Shown one piece after another: positions 42,408 through 50,874 of a stretch of 64,000 nt of DNA (its first letter is position 1; every line of letters starts with the position of its first letter). Source of the stretch: Nocardioides sp. REDSEA-S33_B3. GTDB lineage: Bacteria; Actinomycetota; Actinomycetes; Propionibacteriales; Nocardioidaceae. The notes beneath the pieces are model-generated. The model saw nothing but the letters and a program-made list of their open reading frames with translations, did no database searches and was not told the origin of the DNA. The translations under genes were made by a program, and so were the position numbers. The stretch covers positions 1 through 64,000 of the forward strand of contig LUPK01000057.1 of assembly GCA_001627335.1 (NCBI GenBank). Reading direction: 5' to 3'.

Positions 42408-43835
42408 GTGTCCTACGACCTCGTGATCGTTGCCAACCGCCTGCCGGTGGACCGGGTCGAGCTGGCCGACGGCACCAAGGGCTGGCGGACCTCCCCCGGC
42501 GGGCTCGTGACCGCCATCGAGCCGGTGATGCGCGCCAACCACGGCGTGTGGATCGGCTGGCCCGGCGGCACCGACCCCGAGCTCGAGCCCTTCGAGAGCG
42601 ACGGCATGGAGCTGGCGCCGATGTCGATGTCGGCCCAGGACATCGAGGAGTTCTACGAGGGCTTCTCCAACGGCACCCTGTGGCCGCTCTACCACGACCT
42701 GGTCGCCAAGCCGGAGTTCCACCGCGAGTGGTGGGACTCCTACGTCCGGGTCAACGAGCGGTTCGCCGAGAAGGCCGCGTCGCTGGCCGCCGAGGGCGCG
42801 ACCGTGTGGGTGCACGACTACCAGCTGCAGCTGGTGCCGCAGATGCTGCGGACGCTGCGCCCGGACCTGCGCATCGGCTTCTACCTGCACATCCCCTTCC
42901 CCCCTGCCGAGCTGTTCCAGCAGCTGCCCTGGCGCCGCCAGATCCTCGAGGGTCTGCTGGGCGCCGACCTGGTCGGCTTCCAGCTGCCCGGCGCCGCGCA
43001 GAACTTCGTGCGTCTGGTCCGCCAGCGGGTGGGCCACAAGACCCACCGCGACCTCGTCTACCTCCCCGACGGGCGCACCGTGCGCGCCGCCCCGTTCCCG
43101 ATCTCGATCGACGCCGCGGGCTTCGAGGAGATGGCGCGCTCGGACGCGGTGCGCTTCCGCTCGGCGGAGATCCGCGAGGCCCTGGGCCGACCGCGCAAGG
43201 TGTTCCTGGGGGTCGACCGGCTCGACTACACCAAGGGCATCTACGCGCGGCTGCGCGCCTTCGCCGAGCTGATGGGCGAGGGCCACATCGACGTCGAGGA
43301 CGCGGTGTTCATCCAGGTCGCAGTGCCCAGTCGCGAGCAGGTCGAGCAGTACCGCATCCTGCGCGACGAGATCGAGCGCCTGATCGGACGCATCAACGGC
43401 GACCACGGCCGCATCGGCCGCCCCGCGGTCCACTACCTCCACTCCTCCTACCCCCGCGAGGAGATGGCGGCGATGTACCGCGCCGCCGACGTCATGGTCG
43501 TCACCCCCTACCGCGACGGCATGAACCTCGTCGCGAAGGAGTACGTCGCCTGCCGCTACGAGGACGACGGCGCCCTGGTGCTCTCGGAGTTCGCCGGGGC
43601 GGCCGACGAGCTGCGCCAGGCGTGGCTGGTCAACCCCTACGACATCAACGGCATGAAGTCCGCCCTCCTCGAGGCCTACCAGGCCGACGACAAGGAGGTC
43701 ACGCGACGGATGAAGGCGATGCGCAAGCAGGTCACTCAGCACGACGTGAAGGCGTGGGCGGCCTCGTTCATGACCGAGCTGTCCGACGTGGGCGGCGGGC
43801 ACGCCAAGGACGTCCGGGCCCCGGGCGGGGAGTGA
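42408..43835 (+). CDS. otsA: Trehalose-6-phosphate synthase
   Basis: A 475-residue GT20 glycosyltransferase making trehalose-6-phosphate from a nucleotide glucose donor and glucose-6-phosphate. Starts SYDLVIVANRLPVDR; SPGGLVTAIEPVM is the phosphate-binding loop, VWVHDYQLQLVPQ and FYLHIPFPP the acceptor site, FLGVDRLDYTKGI the donor site (Arg-Lys pair), and VVTPYRDGMNLVAKEYVA the C-terminal donor motif. The GTG at 42408 is set by the family N-terminus and the leaderless promoter; longer readings would run into the repeat arrays. Confidence 0.95.
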   Translation: MSYDLVIVANRLPVDRVELADGTKGWRTSPGGLVTAIEPVMRANHGVWIGWPGGTDPELEPFESDGMELAPMSMSAQDIEEFYEGFSNGTLWPLYHDLVAKPEFHREWWDSYVRVNERFAEKAASLAAEGATVWVHDYQLQLVPQMLRTLRPDLRIGFYLHIPFPPAELFQQLPWRRQILEGLLGADLVGFQLPGAAQNFVRLVRQRVGHKTHRDLVYLPDGRTVRAAPFPISIDAAGFEEMARSDAVRFRSAEIREALGRPRKVFLGVDRLDYTKGIYARLRAFAELMGEGHIDVEDAVFIQVAVPSREQVEQYRILRDEIERLIGRINGDHGRIGRPAVHYLHSSYPREEMAAMYRAADVMVVTPYRDGMNLVAKEYVACRYEDDGALVLSEFAGAADELRQAWLVNPYDINGMKSALLEAYQADDKEVTRRMKAMRKQVTQHDVKAWAASFMTELSDVGGGHAKDVRAPGGE

Positions 43836-43944
43836 GGCCCGACCGGCGTACGCCGGCGCGGCGACCGCCCGCGCGGCGCCGGTGAGCCGGCCCACGCGTA
43901 ACCCCCGGGCCCAGGGGTAGTTTTCACCGGTGGAGGTGGAAGCG

Positions 43945-45264
43945 GTGGATCGGATCCCCAAGCCTGACCAGGTGGTCGCGGCGGCGAGCAACGTGGCGCA
44001 GAAGGTGCTCTACGGAGGACTCGCGGACCTGCGACCGATGCCGCGGACCCTCATCGACGAGGGCGAGCTGCGCGAGGTCTACCACTACCGGCCCGCCGCC
44101 TCGGCCCAGGTGGAGGGCGACCCCGTCCTCCTCGTGACGCCGCTGGCGGCCCCCTCGATCTGCTACGACCTGCGTCGCGGCTGCTCGGTGGTCGAGCACC
44201 TGGTGACGAGCGGGCGACCGACGTACCTCGTGGAGTACGGCGAGGTGTCGTTCAAGAACCGCAACCTCGGCATGGAGCACTGGATCGAGGAGGTCGTCCC
44301 GACCGCGATCCGCGAGGTCTCCGCGCACGCCGGCGGCCGTCCGGTGCACGTCGTCGGCTGGAGCCTCGGCGGCATCTTCAGCCTGCTGGCCACCGCCGAC
44401 GGCACGGACCTGCCGATCGCCTCGCTCACGGTCGTGGGCTCGCCGTTCGACGTCTCCCTGGTGCCCCTGGTGGCGCCGCTGCGTCCGCTGCTCAACATGG
44501 GGCTGACCCTGGGTGGCGGCCGCGGCGCGATCACGCGCGGCTACCAGATGCTGGGTGGGGCGCCGAAGCCGCTGGTGAAGTGGGCCTTCCAGCTCTCGTC
44601 GTTCCAGAAGCTGGTGACCAAGCCGATCGCCCTGGCCACCCACCTCGACGACGCCGACTTCCTCGCCCAGGTCGAGGCGGTCGACCGGTTCACCGCCAAC
44701 ATGATCGCCTACCCCGGCCGCACCTTCGGGCAGCTCTACCACCGGTTCGTGAAGGCCAACGCGCTCAAGGGCGGCACCTTCGAGCTCGAGGACCGCACCA
44801 TCGACATCGGCGCGATCGACGTGCCGGTGCTGGTCTTCGCCGGCTCCACCGACGGGATCGCCCCGGTGCAGGCCGTCCGGGCCGTCACCCCGCTGCTCAA
44901 GGGGTCGCCCGAGGTGCGCTTCGAGATCGTGCCCGGCGGCCACCTCGGCATGCTGACCGGCCGGGCCGCCCGCGGCACGACCTGGGCGGTGCTCGACGAG
45001 TGGCTCGACCAGTGGTCGACCGACGCGGAGCCCGCGCAGGCCCCGGCGAAGAAGGCGGCTGCCAAGAAGGCTCCGGCCAAGAAGCCGGCTGCAAAGAAGA
45101 CGCCTGCCGAGAAGACGCCTGCGAAGAAGGCTCCGGCGAAGAAGGCTCCGGCGAAGAAGGCTCCGGCGAAGAAGCCTGCCAAGAAGTCGGCGAGCAAGGA
45201 GACGATCGGCTCCAACCCGAGCCGTCGCTACTCCTCGCAGGGCTCGCGCAGCCTGGCCCGCTGA
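43945..45264 (+). CDS. PhaC-like alpha/beta hydrolase with lysine-rich histone-like tail
   Basis: A 439-residue protein. Residues 1-355 are an alpha/beta fold of the PhaC/PHA depolymerase group: PVLLVTPLAAPSICYDLRRG, HVVGWSLGGIFSLLAT, VLVFAGSTDGIAPVQAV (Asp) and GGHLGMLTGRAA (His). PHA synthases have Cys in G-x-C-x-G; here it is GWSLG with Ser, so hydrolysis or acyl transfer through serine is expected. Residues about 365-420 are a repeating KKAPAKKAPAKK tail like that of histone H1/HupB-type nucleoid proteins, then SNPSRRYSSQGSRSLAR. The GTG at 43945 follows GGAGG by 8 bases. Such a tail could tether the enzyme to DNA or polymer granules. Confidence 0.75.
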   Translation: MDRIPKPDQVVAAASNVAQKVLYGGLADLRPMPRTLIDEGELREVYHYRPAASAQVEGDPVLLVTPLAAPSICYDLRRGCSVVEHLVTSGRPTYLVEYGEVSFKNRNLGMEHWIEEVVPTAIREVSAHAGGRPVHVVGWSLGGIFSLLATADGTDLPIASLTVVGSPFDVSLVPLVAPLRPLLNMGLTLGGGRGAITRGYQMLGGAPKPLVKWAFQLSSFQKLVTKPIALATHLDDADFLAQVEAVDRFTANMIAYPGRTFGQLYHRFVKANALKGGTFELEDRTIDIGAIDVPVLVFAGSTDGIAPVQAVRAVTPLLKGSPEVRFEIVPGGHLGMLTGRAARGTTWAVLDEWLDQWSTDAEPAQAPAKKAAAKKAPAKKPAAKKTPAEKTPAKKAPAKKAPAKKAPAKKPAKKSASKETIGSNPSRRYSSQGSRSLAR

Positions 45265-45322
45265 CACCCCGGTCGGGGCCCGCCCGGCCCCCCGGTCCAG
45301 ACGACCGCGAGGCGTCGTGCCC

Positions 45323-45338
45323 TGGCCCGATCGGGCCA
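45323..45338 (+). terminator. 16-bp palindrome after the PhaC-like gene
   Basis: TGGCCCGATCGGGCCA, perfect, 59 bp past the stop. Weak evidence for termination; it could also be an operator for the downstream gene, whose likely -10 box TAGGGT is at about 45384. Confidence 0.35.
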
Positions 45339-45446
45339 TGTCGGCGAGCCCTCTCACCCGGCGCCGGGCACGCCCGGCGGACCTAGGGTCGGTGCTCCGG
45401 GGAGGCCGCCAGGTCCGCCCCCGCGAGGAGCACCCTGGAGGGCCGC

Positions 45447-46880
45447 ATGACCACGCCGTTGCTCGGACCAGCGTCCGGGACCACGACGCCGCACGGGGCC
45501 CCGTCCGGCCCCACGCACGCCGGAGGGCCGCGGGTGCTGGCCCACGGTCGCGACTCCGGGCTCCCGGACGTCGACGCGCTCGCCGCCGAGACCCTGGCGG
45601 CGTACGCCGCCAGCGACGCGTGCTGCCCCGACGGTTTCCCTGAGCTGCCCCGCGCCGAGGCGAGCCTGGTCGGGTTCGGGCTCGACCTCGTCGACGCCCC
45701 CGGGGACGCGGTCGGCACGGTGACCGTCAGCGGCAGCGAGTCGGCGCTGATGGCGGTGCTGGCCGCCCGCCGGGCGCGCCCCGACGTGCGGCGCCCCTCG
45801 ATCGTCCTGCCCGACACCGCGCACCCGGCGTTCCTGTCCGCGGCCGACCTGCTGGGGGTCCGCGCGGTCGTGGTGCCGACCGACGCCGCCCGCCGCGCCC
45901 AGGTCGGGCCGATGGCCCACGCGATGGACGAGGACACCGTGCTGGCCGTGGTCTCGGCCCCGACCGCCGCCCACGGCGTGGTCGACCCCGTGGCCTGGAT
46001 CGGGACGGCCGCCGCCGCCAAGGGAGTGCCGTTGCACGTGGACGCCGGTGAGGACGGCTGGCTGCTGGCCTTCGGCGAGCGGCTGGGGCGCATCGTCCCC
46101 CCGTGGACCTTTGCCGTCGCCGGGGTCACCAGCATCTCGATGGAGCTGCACGCGCACGCCCACGCGCCCCGAGGCGCTGCGCTGCTGCTGCACCGTGACG
46201 CGTCCGGCCGGCAGCCTGGCGCGACCGGTGCCACCGGCGCCGCCGACCTCGCCGGTCGCCCGCTGGTCAGCCCGACGATCGGTCTCAGCCGCCCGGGGGC
46301 GCCCATCGCGGCGGCCGCCCGGGTGGTCTCCGGCATCGGCCACGACGGCTACCTCCGCCTCGCCGCGCAGACGTTCGGGGCCGTGGAGGCGATGGTCGCC
46401 GGCGTACGCGCCCTCCCGGGGCTGTCTCTGGCCTGCGAGCCGGACGCCTCGCTCGTGCTGCTGCGAGCCGACGGGGACGCGGACGTGTTCACGGTGGCCG
46501 CGGAGCTCCGCTCCCGGGGCTGGTACGCCGACTGCCAGCCCTCGTGGGGCGATCTGCCCGCCCTGCTGCGACTCGGCGTCGGCGCCGGCACGCGGGCCCA
46601 CGTCGAGGAGCTGCTCGACGCGCTGCGCGAGTCGGCCGCCGCGGCCGAGGTGACGGGCCCGGCGCGACTGCCCGGCCGGGTGACCGACCACCTGCTGCGG
46701 CTCAGCCCCGAGCACCTGACGGGCCAGGACGTGCGGACCCTGCTGGAGACGCTCGGCATCGACCCGCTGGGCGACCCGGTCCCGCTGCTGGACGCCCTGG
46801 TCGACGCCGCACCGACCCGGCTGCGGCCCGCGATCGTCGGCCGGCTGGCCGACCTGCGCAGCGCTCCGACGCGGGGCTGA
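45447..46880 (+). CDS. PLP-dependent decarboxylase homologue lacking the catalytic lysine
   Basis: A 477-residue protein of the group II decarboxylase / sphingosine-1-phosphate lyase fold. Recognisable parts are VTVSGSESALMAVLAARRAR (cofactor phosphate region), VVSAPTAAHGVVDPV and PLHVDAGEDGW (Asp that contacts the pyridine N). Where relatives read GVTSIS-x3-HKYGYAPKG, this reads GVTSIS-MEL-HAHAHAPRG: the Schiff-base lysine is Ala236 (GCG at 46152-46154). The frame is intact, the ribosome site GGAGGG is good and codon use is normal, so it is not a decayed gene. It may be a regulatory or binding pseudoenzyme, or may use another residue. The last 80 residues form a helical extension. Confidence 0.75.
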   Translation: MTTPLLGPASGTTTPHGAPSGPTHAGGPRVLAHGRDSGLPDVDALAAETLAAYAASDACCPDGFPELPRAEASLVGFGLDLVDAPGDAVGTVTVSGSESALMAVLAARRARPDVRRPSIVLPDTAHPAFLSAADLLGVRAVVVPTDAARRAQVGPMAHAMDEDTVLAVVSAPTAAHGVVDPVAWIGTAAAAKGVPLHVDAGEDGWLLAFGERLGRIVPPWTFAVAGVTSISMELHAHAHAPRGAALLLHRDASGRQPGATGATGAADLAGRPLVSPTIGLSRPGAPIAAAARVVSGIGHDGYLRLAAQTFGAVEAMVAGVRALPGLSLACEPDASLVLLRADGDADVFTVAAELRSRGWYADCQPSWGDLPALLRLGVGAGTRAHVEELLDALRESAAAAEVTGPARLPGRVTDHLLRLSPEHLTGQDVRTLLETLGIDPLGDPVPLLDALVDAAPTRLRPAIVGRLADLRSAPTRG

Positions 46881-46897
46881 CCGGGGCTGATCCCGGC

Positions 46898-47866
46898 TCA
46901 GCGCGTGGGTGTGACCGCCATGAACGCTTCGACGGCCGCGAGGTCGTAGGCACCGGCGTCGGTGCCGAGCCCGCCGGCGACCTGGGCGGCGGTGGCGCAG
47001 CCGAGGGCGGCGGAGTCGGCCAGCGAGCGACCCTGCGCGCGACCGAGGACGAACCCGGCGGAGAAGGCGTCCCCGCAGCCGGTGGTGTCGACGACGTCGA
47101 CGGCGTAGGCCGGCACCTCGATCACCTCGTCGCGGGTGACGACCAGCGCACCTCGGGCGCCCTGGGTGACGGCGACGCAGCCGGCCCCGGCCTCCACGAG
47201 CGCCCGCGCCCCGGAGGCGAGGTCGGCGGCCCCGGTGAAGCCGAGCACCTGCTCGTCGTTGGGCAGCAGGTAGTCGGTGTGCGGGAGCGCGTCGGCGATC
47301 CACGCCAGCATGTCGGGGTCGCCGGGGGCCAGCACGTCGAGGGAGGTCGTGGCGCCGGCCGAGCGGGCGGCGGCCAGCAGCTCGCCCGCGGCCGGGCCGC
47401 CGAGGAACTCCGGGCCCCCGAGGTGGACGTGGTCGGCGAGGTGCGCGGCGGCGTCGAGGTCCTCGAGGGTGAAGGCCCCGTTGGCGCCGATGCAGTGCCA
47501 GGCCGGGCGCTCCCCCGAGGGCCGCACGGGGATGACCGAGGACGAGGTCTGGTGCTCGGCCTTGCGCACGAGCCCGGCGACGTCGACGCCCTCCTCGGCC
47601 AGCAGCGCGAGCAGGGTCACGGCGGTCATGTCGTCGCCGACCGCACCGAAGGAGGAGACCTCGGCGCCGAGTCGGGCCAGCACCAGTCCGGTGCCGCCCG
47701 CGGTGCCGGCCGCCGACATCCGGATGGTCTCGACGAGCTGGCCGTCGGAGCCCGACGGGATCGACTCGACCCCGATGACGTGGGTGTCGAGGACGTGCAC
47801 GCCGACGACGCTGATCCGGGTGCTGATCCGGGCGCTGATCCGGGCGCTGGTCCGGGTGGGGCTCAT
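46898..47866 (-). CDS. PfkB family carbohydrate kinase
   Basis: A 322-residue ribokinase-type sugar kinase. AAGTAGGTGLVLARLG (about 52-67) is the first PfkB region, and VDTTGCGDAFSAGFVLG (about 262-278) holds the anion hole and catalytic Asp. The N-terminus is extended by TRTSARISARISTRIS encoded by imperfect 12-bp repeats, so the true start could be internal. It follows the class II aldolase by 19 bp in an operon headed by a TetR gene: kinase plus aldolase suggests phosphorylation and cleavage of a pentose, deoxypentose or methylpentose. Confidence 0.82.
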   Translation of the reverse strand: MSPTRTSARISARISTRISVVGVHVLDTHVIGVESIPSGSDGQLVETIRMSAAGTAGGTGLVLARLGAEVSSFGAVGDDMTAVTLLALLAEEGVDVAGLVRKAEHQTSSSVIPVRPSGERPAWHCIGANGAFTLEDLDAAAHLADHVHLGGPEFLGGPAAGELLAAARSAGATTSLDVLAPGDPDMLAWIADALPHTDYLLPNDEQVLGFTGAADLASGARALVEAGAGCVAVTQGARGALVVTRDEVIEVPAYAVDVVDTTGCGDAFSAGFVLGRAQGRSLADSAALGCATAAQVAGGLGTDAGAYDLAAVEAFMAVTPTR

Positions 47867-47885
47867 GCCTGACCTCTCATGGTGC

Positions 47886-48533
47886 TCATCCTGGGTTGCC
47901 GTAGTTGCGGGCGAGGGCCGCGAGCACGACCTCGTGCTGCTGCTCCTCGGTGAGGGTGCGGACCGGGCCCAGGGCGCTGGCCCGGTGGTGCAGGGCGCAC
48001 AGCCACTCCAGCAGCAGCGCCCGCTCAAGGGCCTGGTCGAGGCTGCTGCCGTGCGCGACCGCGCCGTGGTTGGCCATCAGCGCCACGCTGCGGCCCTCCA
48101 GCGCCGCCCGGACGCCGTCGGCCAGCTCGGGGGTCCCGAAGGTGGAGTACGGCGCCACGCGGATCGGGCCGCCGAGCAGCAGCTGCTGGTAGTGGGCGAC
48201 CGGCAGCTCGTCGAGGACGCAGGCGACCGCGGTCGACCAGGGCGCGTGGACGTGCACGACCGCGGCGCAGCCGCTGTCGGCGTACACGCCGAGGTGGAGG
48301 GGGAGCTCGGAGGTCGGCGCTGCGGCGGCCGGATCGCGGGGTGCGCCGTCGAGCCCGACGGCGACGACGTCGTCGGCGGTGCAGCGCGCCAGGTCCACCC
48401 CGGAGGCGGTGACGAGGACGTCGTCGCCGTCGCGGACCGACAGGTTGCCTCCGGTGCCGACGACCAGGCCCTCGTCGGCGACGCGTCGCGCGGCGGCGGC
48501 GAGCTCCTCGCGCAGGCTGGGACGGTCGCTCAC
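47886..48533 (-). CDS. Class II aldolase/adducin family protein
   Basis: A 215-residue zinc aldolase of the fuculose-1-phosphate aldolase group. GTGGNLSVRDGDDVLVTASG at 26-45 is the phosphate-binding region, TSELPLHLGVY holds the catalytic Glu, VVHVHAPWST the first two zinc-binding histidines and LMANHGAVAHG the third. It cleaves a sugar phosphate to dihydroxyacetone phosphate and an aldehyde. The GTG overlaps the TetR stop by 4 bases (GTGA). Operon order: tetR, aldolase, kinase. Confidence 0.85.
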   Translation of the reverse strand: MSDRPSLREELAAAARRVADEGLVVGTGGNLSVRDGDDVLVTASGVDLARCTADDVVAVGLDGAPRDPAAAAPTSELPLHLGVYADSGCAAVVHVHAPWSTAVACVLDELPVAHYQQLLLGGPIRVAPYSTFGTPELADGVRAALEGRSVALMANHGAVAHGSSLDQALERALLLEWLCALHHRASALGPVRTLTEEQQHEVVLAALARNYGNPG

Positions 48534-49246
48534 GCCGGCACGCCTGCCAGGCCGGCGTCGGTGGCGTAGCGCTCGAGGTAGGCGGTCATCATCGTGATGC
48601 CCTCCTCGACCAGGGCGACGTCGCCGTCGGGGGTGTTCTCGTAGGCCAGCTGGAAGACGCGGTCGCCGACCTCGACGGCGAGCGTGGCCGCGTCGAGCGT
48701 GAGGTCCTCGCGGCACAGGCCGCGCTCGAGGGCGAAGCTGCGCAACGCGTCGGCGACCCGCGCGTTGTGGGCCCGGCCGAAGCGGGCCACGGCCACGTTG
48801 GTGCGCCCGCGGAGGTAGATCTCGACGAAGGCGGGTCGGCGGCGGTAGACGGTGACGAAGGCCTGCATGGCCACGCGCACCACGCTCCCGACGCTGAGCA
48901 CCTCCAGCGCGGCGAGGTCCTCGGCGACCTGGGCGTCCATCTCCTCCATGTCGCGCCCGGCGAGCGCGAGGAGGACGGCCTCCTTGTCCCCGAAGTACTG
49001 GTAGAGCGAGGCCACCGGCACCTGCGCCTCCGAGGCGATGGCCCTCGTGGTGAGCGACTCGACCCCGTCGGCGAGGACCAGCCGCTCGGCGGCGTCGAGG
49101 ATGGCCTCCACGCGCTTGCGGCTGCGCTGCTGGCTCGGCACGCGGCGCACGGCACCCGTGACCGGGTCGGGGGCGGTCTCGTTGGACGCCTCGGAGGGAC
49201 GCGCGGTCGGCACAGCGATCTGCGTCTCAGCTCGTTCCACCGGCAT
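48530..49246 (-). CDS. TetR family transcriptional regulator
   Basis: A 238-residue repressor. The helix-turn-helix is in RVEAILDAAERLVLADGVES and TRAIASEAQVPVASLYQYFGDKE (about 45-80), preceded by an unusually long 38-residue leader. The C-terminal ligand domain (about 90-230) is of the TetR_C type with LRSFALERGL. The ATG at 49246 has TACACT 7 bases upstream (leaderless). It heads the aldolase/kinase operon and is divergent from the amine oxidase operon with a 24-bp dyad between, so it could regulate both sides. Confidence 0.85.
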   Translation of the reverse strand: MPVERAETQIAVPTARPSEASNETAPDPVTGAVRRVPSQQRSRKRVEAILDAAERLVLADGVESLTTRAIASEAQVPVASLYQYFGDKEAVLLALAGRDMEEMDAQVAEDLAALEVLSVGSVVRVAMQAFVTVYRRRPAFVEIYLRGRTNVAVARFGRAHNARVADALRSFALERGLCREDLTLDAATLAVEVGDRVFQLAYENTPDGDVALVEEGITMMTAYLERYATDAGLAGVPA

Positions 49247-49253
49247 GTGTCGG

Positions 49254-49259
49254 AGTGTA
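49254..49259 (-). promoter_or_regulatory. -10 box (TACACT) for the TetR operon
   Basis: Minus-strand TACACT, 7 bases before the ATG at 49246. Confidence 0.5.
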
Positions 49260-49272
49260 GGGTACCGATCCT

Positions 49273-49296
49273 GAAACTGACACATGTTCATGTTTC
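49273..49296. promoter_or_regulatory. Dyad operator between TetR and amine oxidase operons
   Basis: GAAACTGACACATG continues to TTCATGTTTC; outer arms GAAAC/GTTTC and inner ACATGT are symmetric with few mismatches. It sits in the 65-bp gap between divergent starts, the classical place for a TetR operator. Confidence 0.6.
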
Positions 49297-49311
49297 CACG
49301 ATCGGAGCGCC

Positions 49312-50874
49312 ATGACCCAGGCCCAGCACTCCCCCACACCCTCGCACGGCTCCTTGCACGCTGCCCGGCACCCTGCACTGTCGCGTCGTCACCTGCTCAC
49401 CACCGGCGCCGCCGGCACCGCCGCCGCGACCGGGGGGCTGCTGCTCTCCGCGGGCGCGGCCGACGCCCGCTCGGGCGGCGGGGGCGGAGGCCGTCAGGGA
49501 CGCCTGCCGCGGAAGGTCGACGTCGTGGTCGTCGGCGCCGGCATCTCCGGCCTCGTCGCCACCCGGGAGCTGCTCGAGCAGGGCCTGGACGTCCTGTGCG
49601 TCGAGGCTCGCGACCGGGTCGGCGGGCGGGTGCTCAACCACAGGCTGCGCTCCGGCGGGGTGATCGAGGCCGGCGGCGCGTTCGTCGGCCCCACCCAGGA
49701 CCACATCCTCGCGCTCGCGAAGGAGCTGAAGGTCCGCACGTTCCTGGAGTACAACGAGGGCAACAGCGTCTACATCTCCTCGCTGACCGGCCGTCAGGAG
49801 TACTCCGGCACCGTCCCGCCGGACCCCACCATCCTCCCCGACGCCGCGATCCTGCTGACCCGGCTGGACTCGATGGCCGCCGAGATCGACGTCAGCGCCC
49901 CGTGGTCGCACCCCAGCGCCCTGGAGTGGGACGCCATGAGCCTGGGCGAGTTCATCCGCCGCAACGCGCTCAACTCCAGCGGCGTCGGCAACCTCATCAA
50001 GTCCTGGACCCAGCCCGGCTTCGGCGCCGACCCCGACGAGCTCTCGCTGCTGTTCGTGCTGTGGTACATCGCCTGCTCGGGCAACGAGACCAACGTCGGC
50101 ACCTTCTCCCGCAACTCCGACACCGCCGGCGGCGCCCAGGAGAGCCGGCTCATCGGGGGCTCCCAGCTCATCCCGCTGCGCCTGGCCCGCAAGCTCGGCG
50201 ACGCGGTGGCGCTCGACGCCGCCGTGCAGCGCATCGAGCAGAAGGACGGGCGGGTGCTCGTGCGCACCAAGCGCGGCACGGTCCGCGCCAAGCGCGTCGT
50301 CGTCGCCTGCCCGCCGCCGATGGTCCTCGACATCGACTGGTTCCCCCGCCTGCCCATGCGCCGCACCCAGCTGCTGCGCCACATGGACATGGGTCAGCTG
50401 ATGAAGTGCGACGCCGTCTACGAGACGCCGTTCTGGCGCGAGGACGGGCTCAACGGGTTCGGCATCAACGACGCCGGCGCCGCCCGCGCGGTCTTCGACA
50501 ACTCCCCCGCCTCCGGCGACCCGGGCGTGCTGCTGGCCTTCGTCGGCGGCTCGACCTGGCGCAGGTACGGCCCGCTCTCCCGCAAGGAACGGCGCAAGGC
50601 CGTCCTCGAGGGCTTCGCGGCGATGTTCGGCGAGAAGGCGCTCAAGCCGATCGAGTACACCGAGCAGGACTGGACCAAGGAGCGGTGGACCGAGGGCGGC
50701 CCCACCGCCTTCCACGCACCCGGCACCCTGACCGACTTCGGCCCGGCGATCCGCCAGGTGTTCGGTCGCGTGCACTGGGCGGGCACGGAGACCTCGACGT
50801 ACTGGTCGGGCTACATGGACGGCGCCGTCCGCGCCGGCCAGCGCGCCGCGATCGAGGTCGGGGAGCGGCTGTGA
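49312..50874 (+). CDS. Flavin monoamine oxidase family protein, Tat-exported
   Basis: A 520-residue FAD amine oxidase. The N-terminus LSRRHLLTTGAAGTAAATGG is a twin-arginine signal ending near ADA-R at 52, followed by a Gly-rich linker. The dinucleotide fold is VVVVGAGISGLVATRELLEQ (about 70-89) with EARDRVGGRV; the C-terminal FAD motif is VHWAGTETSTYWSGYMDGAV (about 484-503). It oxidises primary or secondary amines with release of hydrogen peroxide outside the membrane. ATG at 49312. Translationally coupled (GTGA) to a secreted beta-propeller protein. Confidence 0.87.
   Translation: MTQAQHSPTPSHGSLHAARHPALSRRHLLTTGAAGTAAATGGLLLSAGAADARSGGGGGGRQGRLPRKVDVVVVGAGISGLVATRELLEQGLDVLCVEARDRVGGRVLNHRLRSGGVIEAGGAFVGPTQDHILALAKELKVRTFLEYNEGNSVYISSLTGRQEYSGTVPPDPTILPDAAILLTRLDSMAAEIDVSAPWSHPSALEWDAMSLGEFIRRNALNSSGVGNLIKSWTQPGFGADPDELSLLFVLWYIACSGNETNVGTFSRNSDTAGGAQESRLIGGSQLIPLRLARKLGDAVALDAAVQRIEQKDGRVLVRTKRGTVRAKRVVVACPPPMVLDIDWFPRLPMRRTQLLRHMDMGQLMKCDAVYETPFWREDGLNGFGINDAGAARAVFDNSPASGDPGVLLAFVGGSTWRRYGPLSRKERRKAVLEGFAAMFGEKALKPIEYTEQDWTKERWTEGGPTAFHAPGTLTDFGPAIRQVFGRVHWAGTETSTYWSGYMDGAVRAGQRAAIEVGERL

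Noticed and set aside
45447..46880. Annotating a functional amino acid decarboxylase
   Set aside because: The PLP-binding lysine is alanine, so activity of that kind cannot be assumed.
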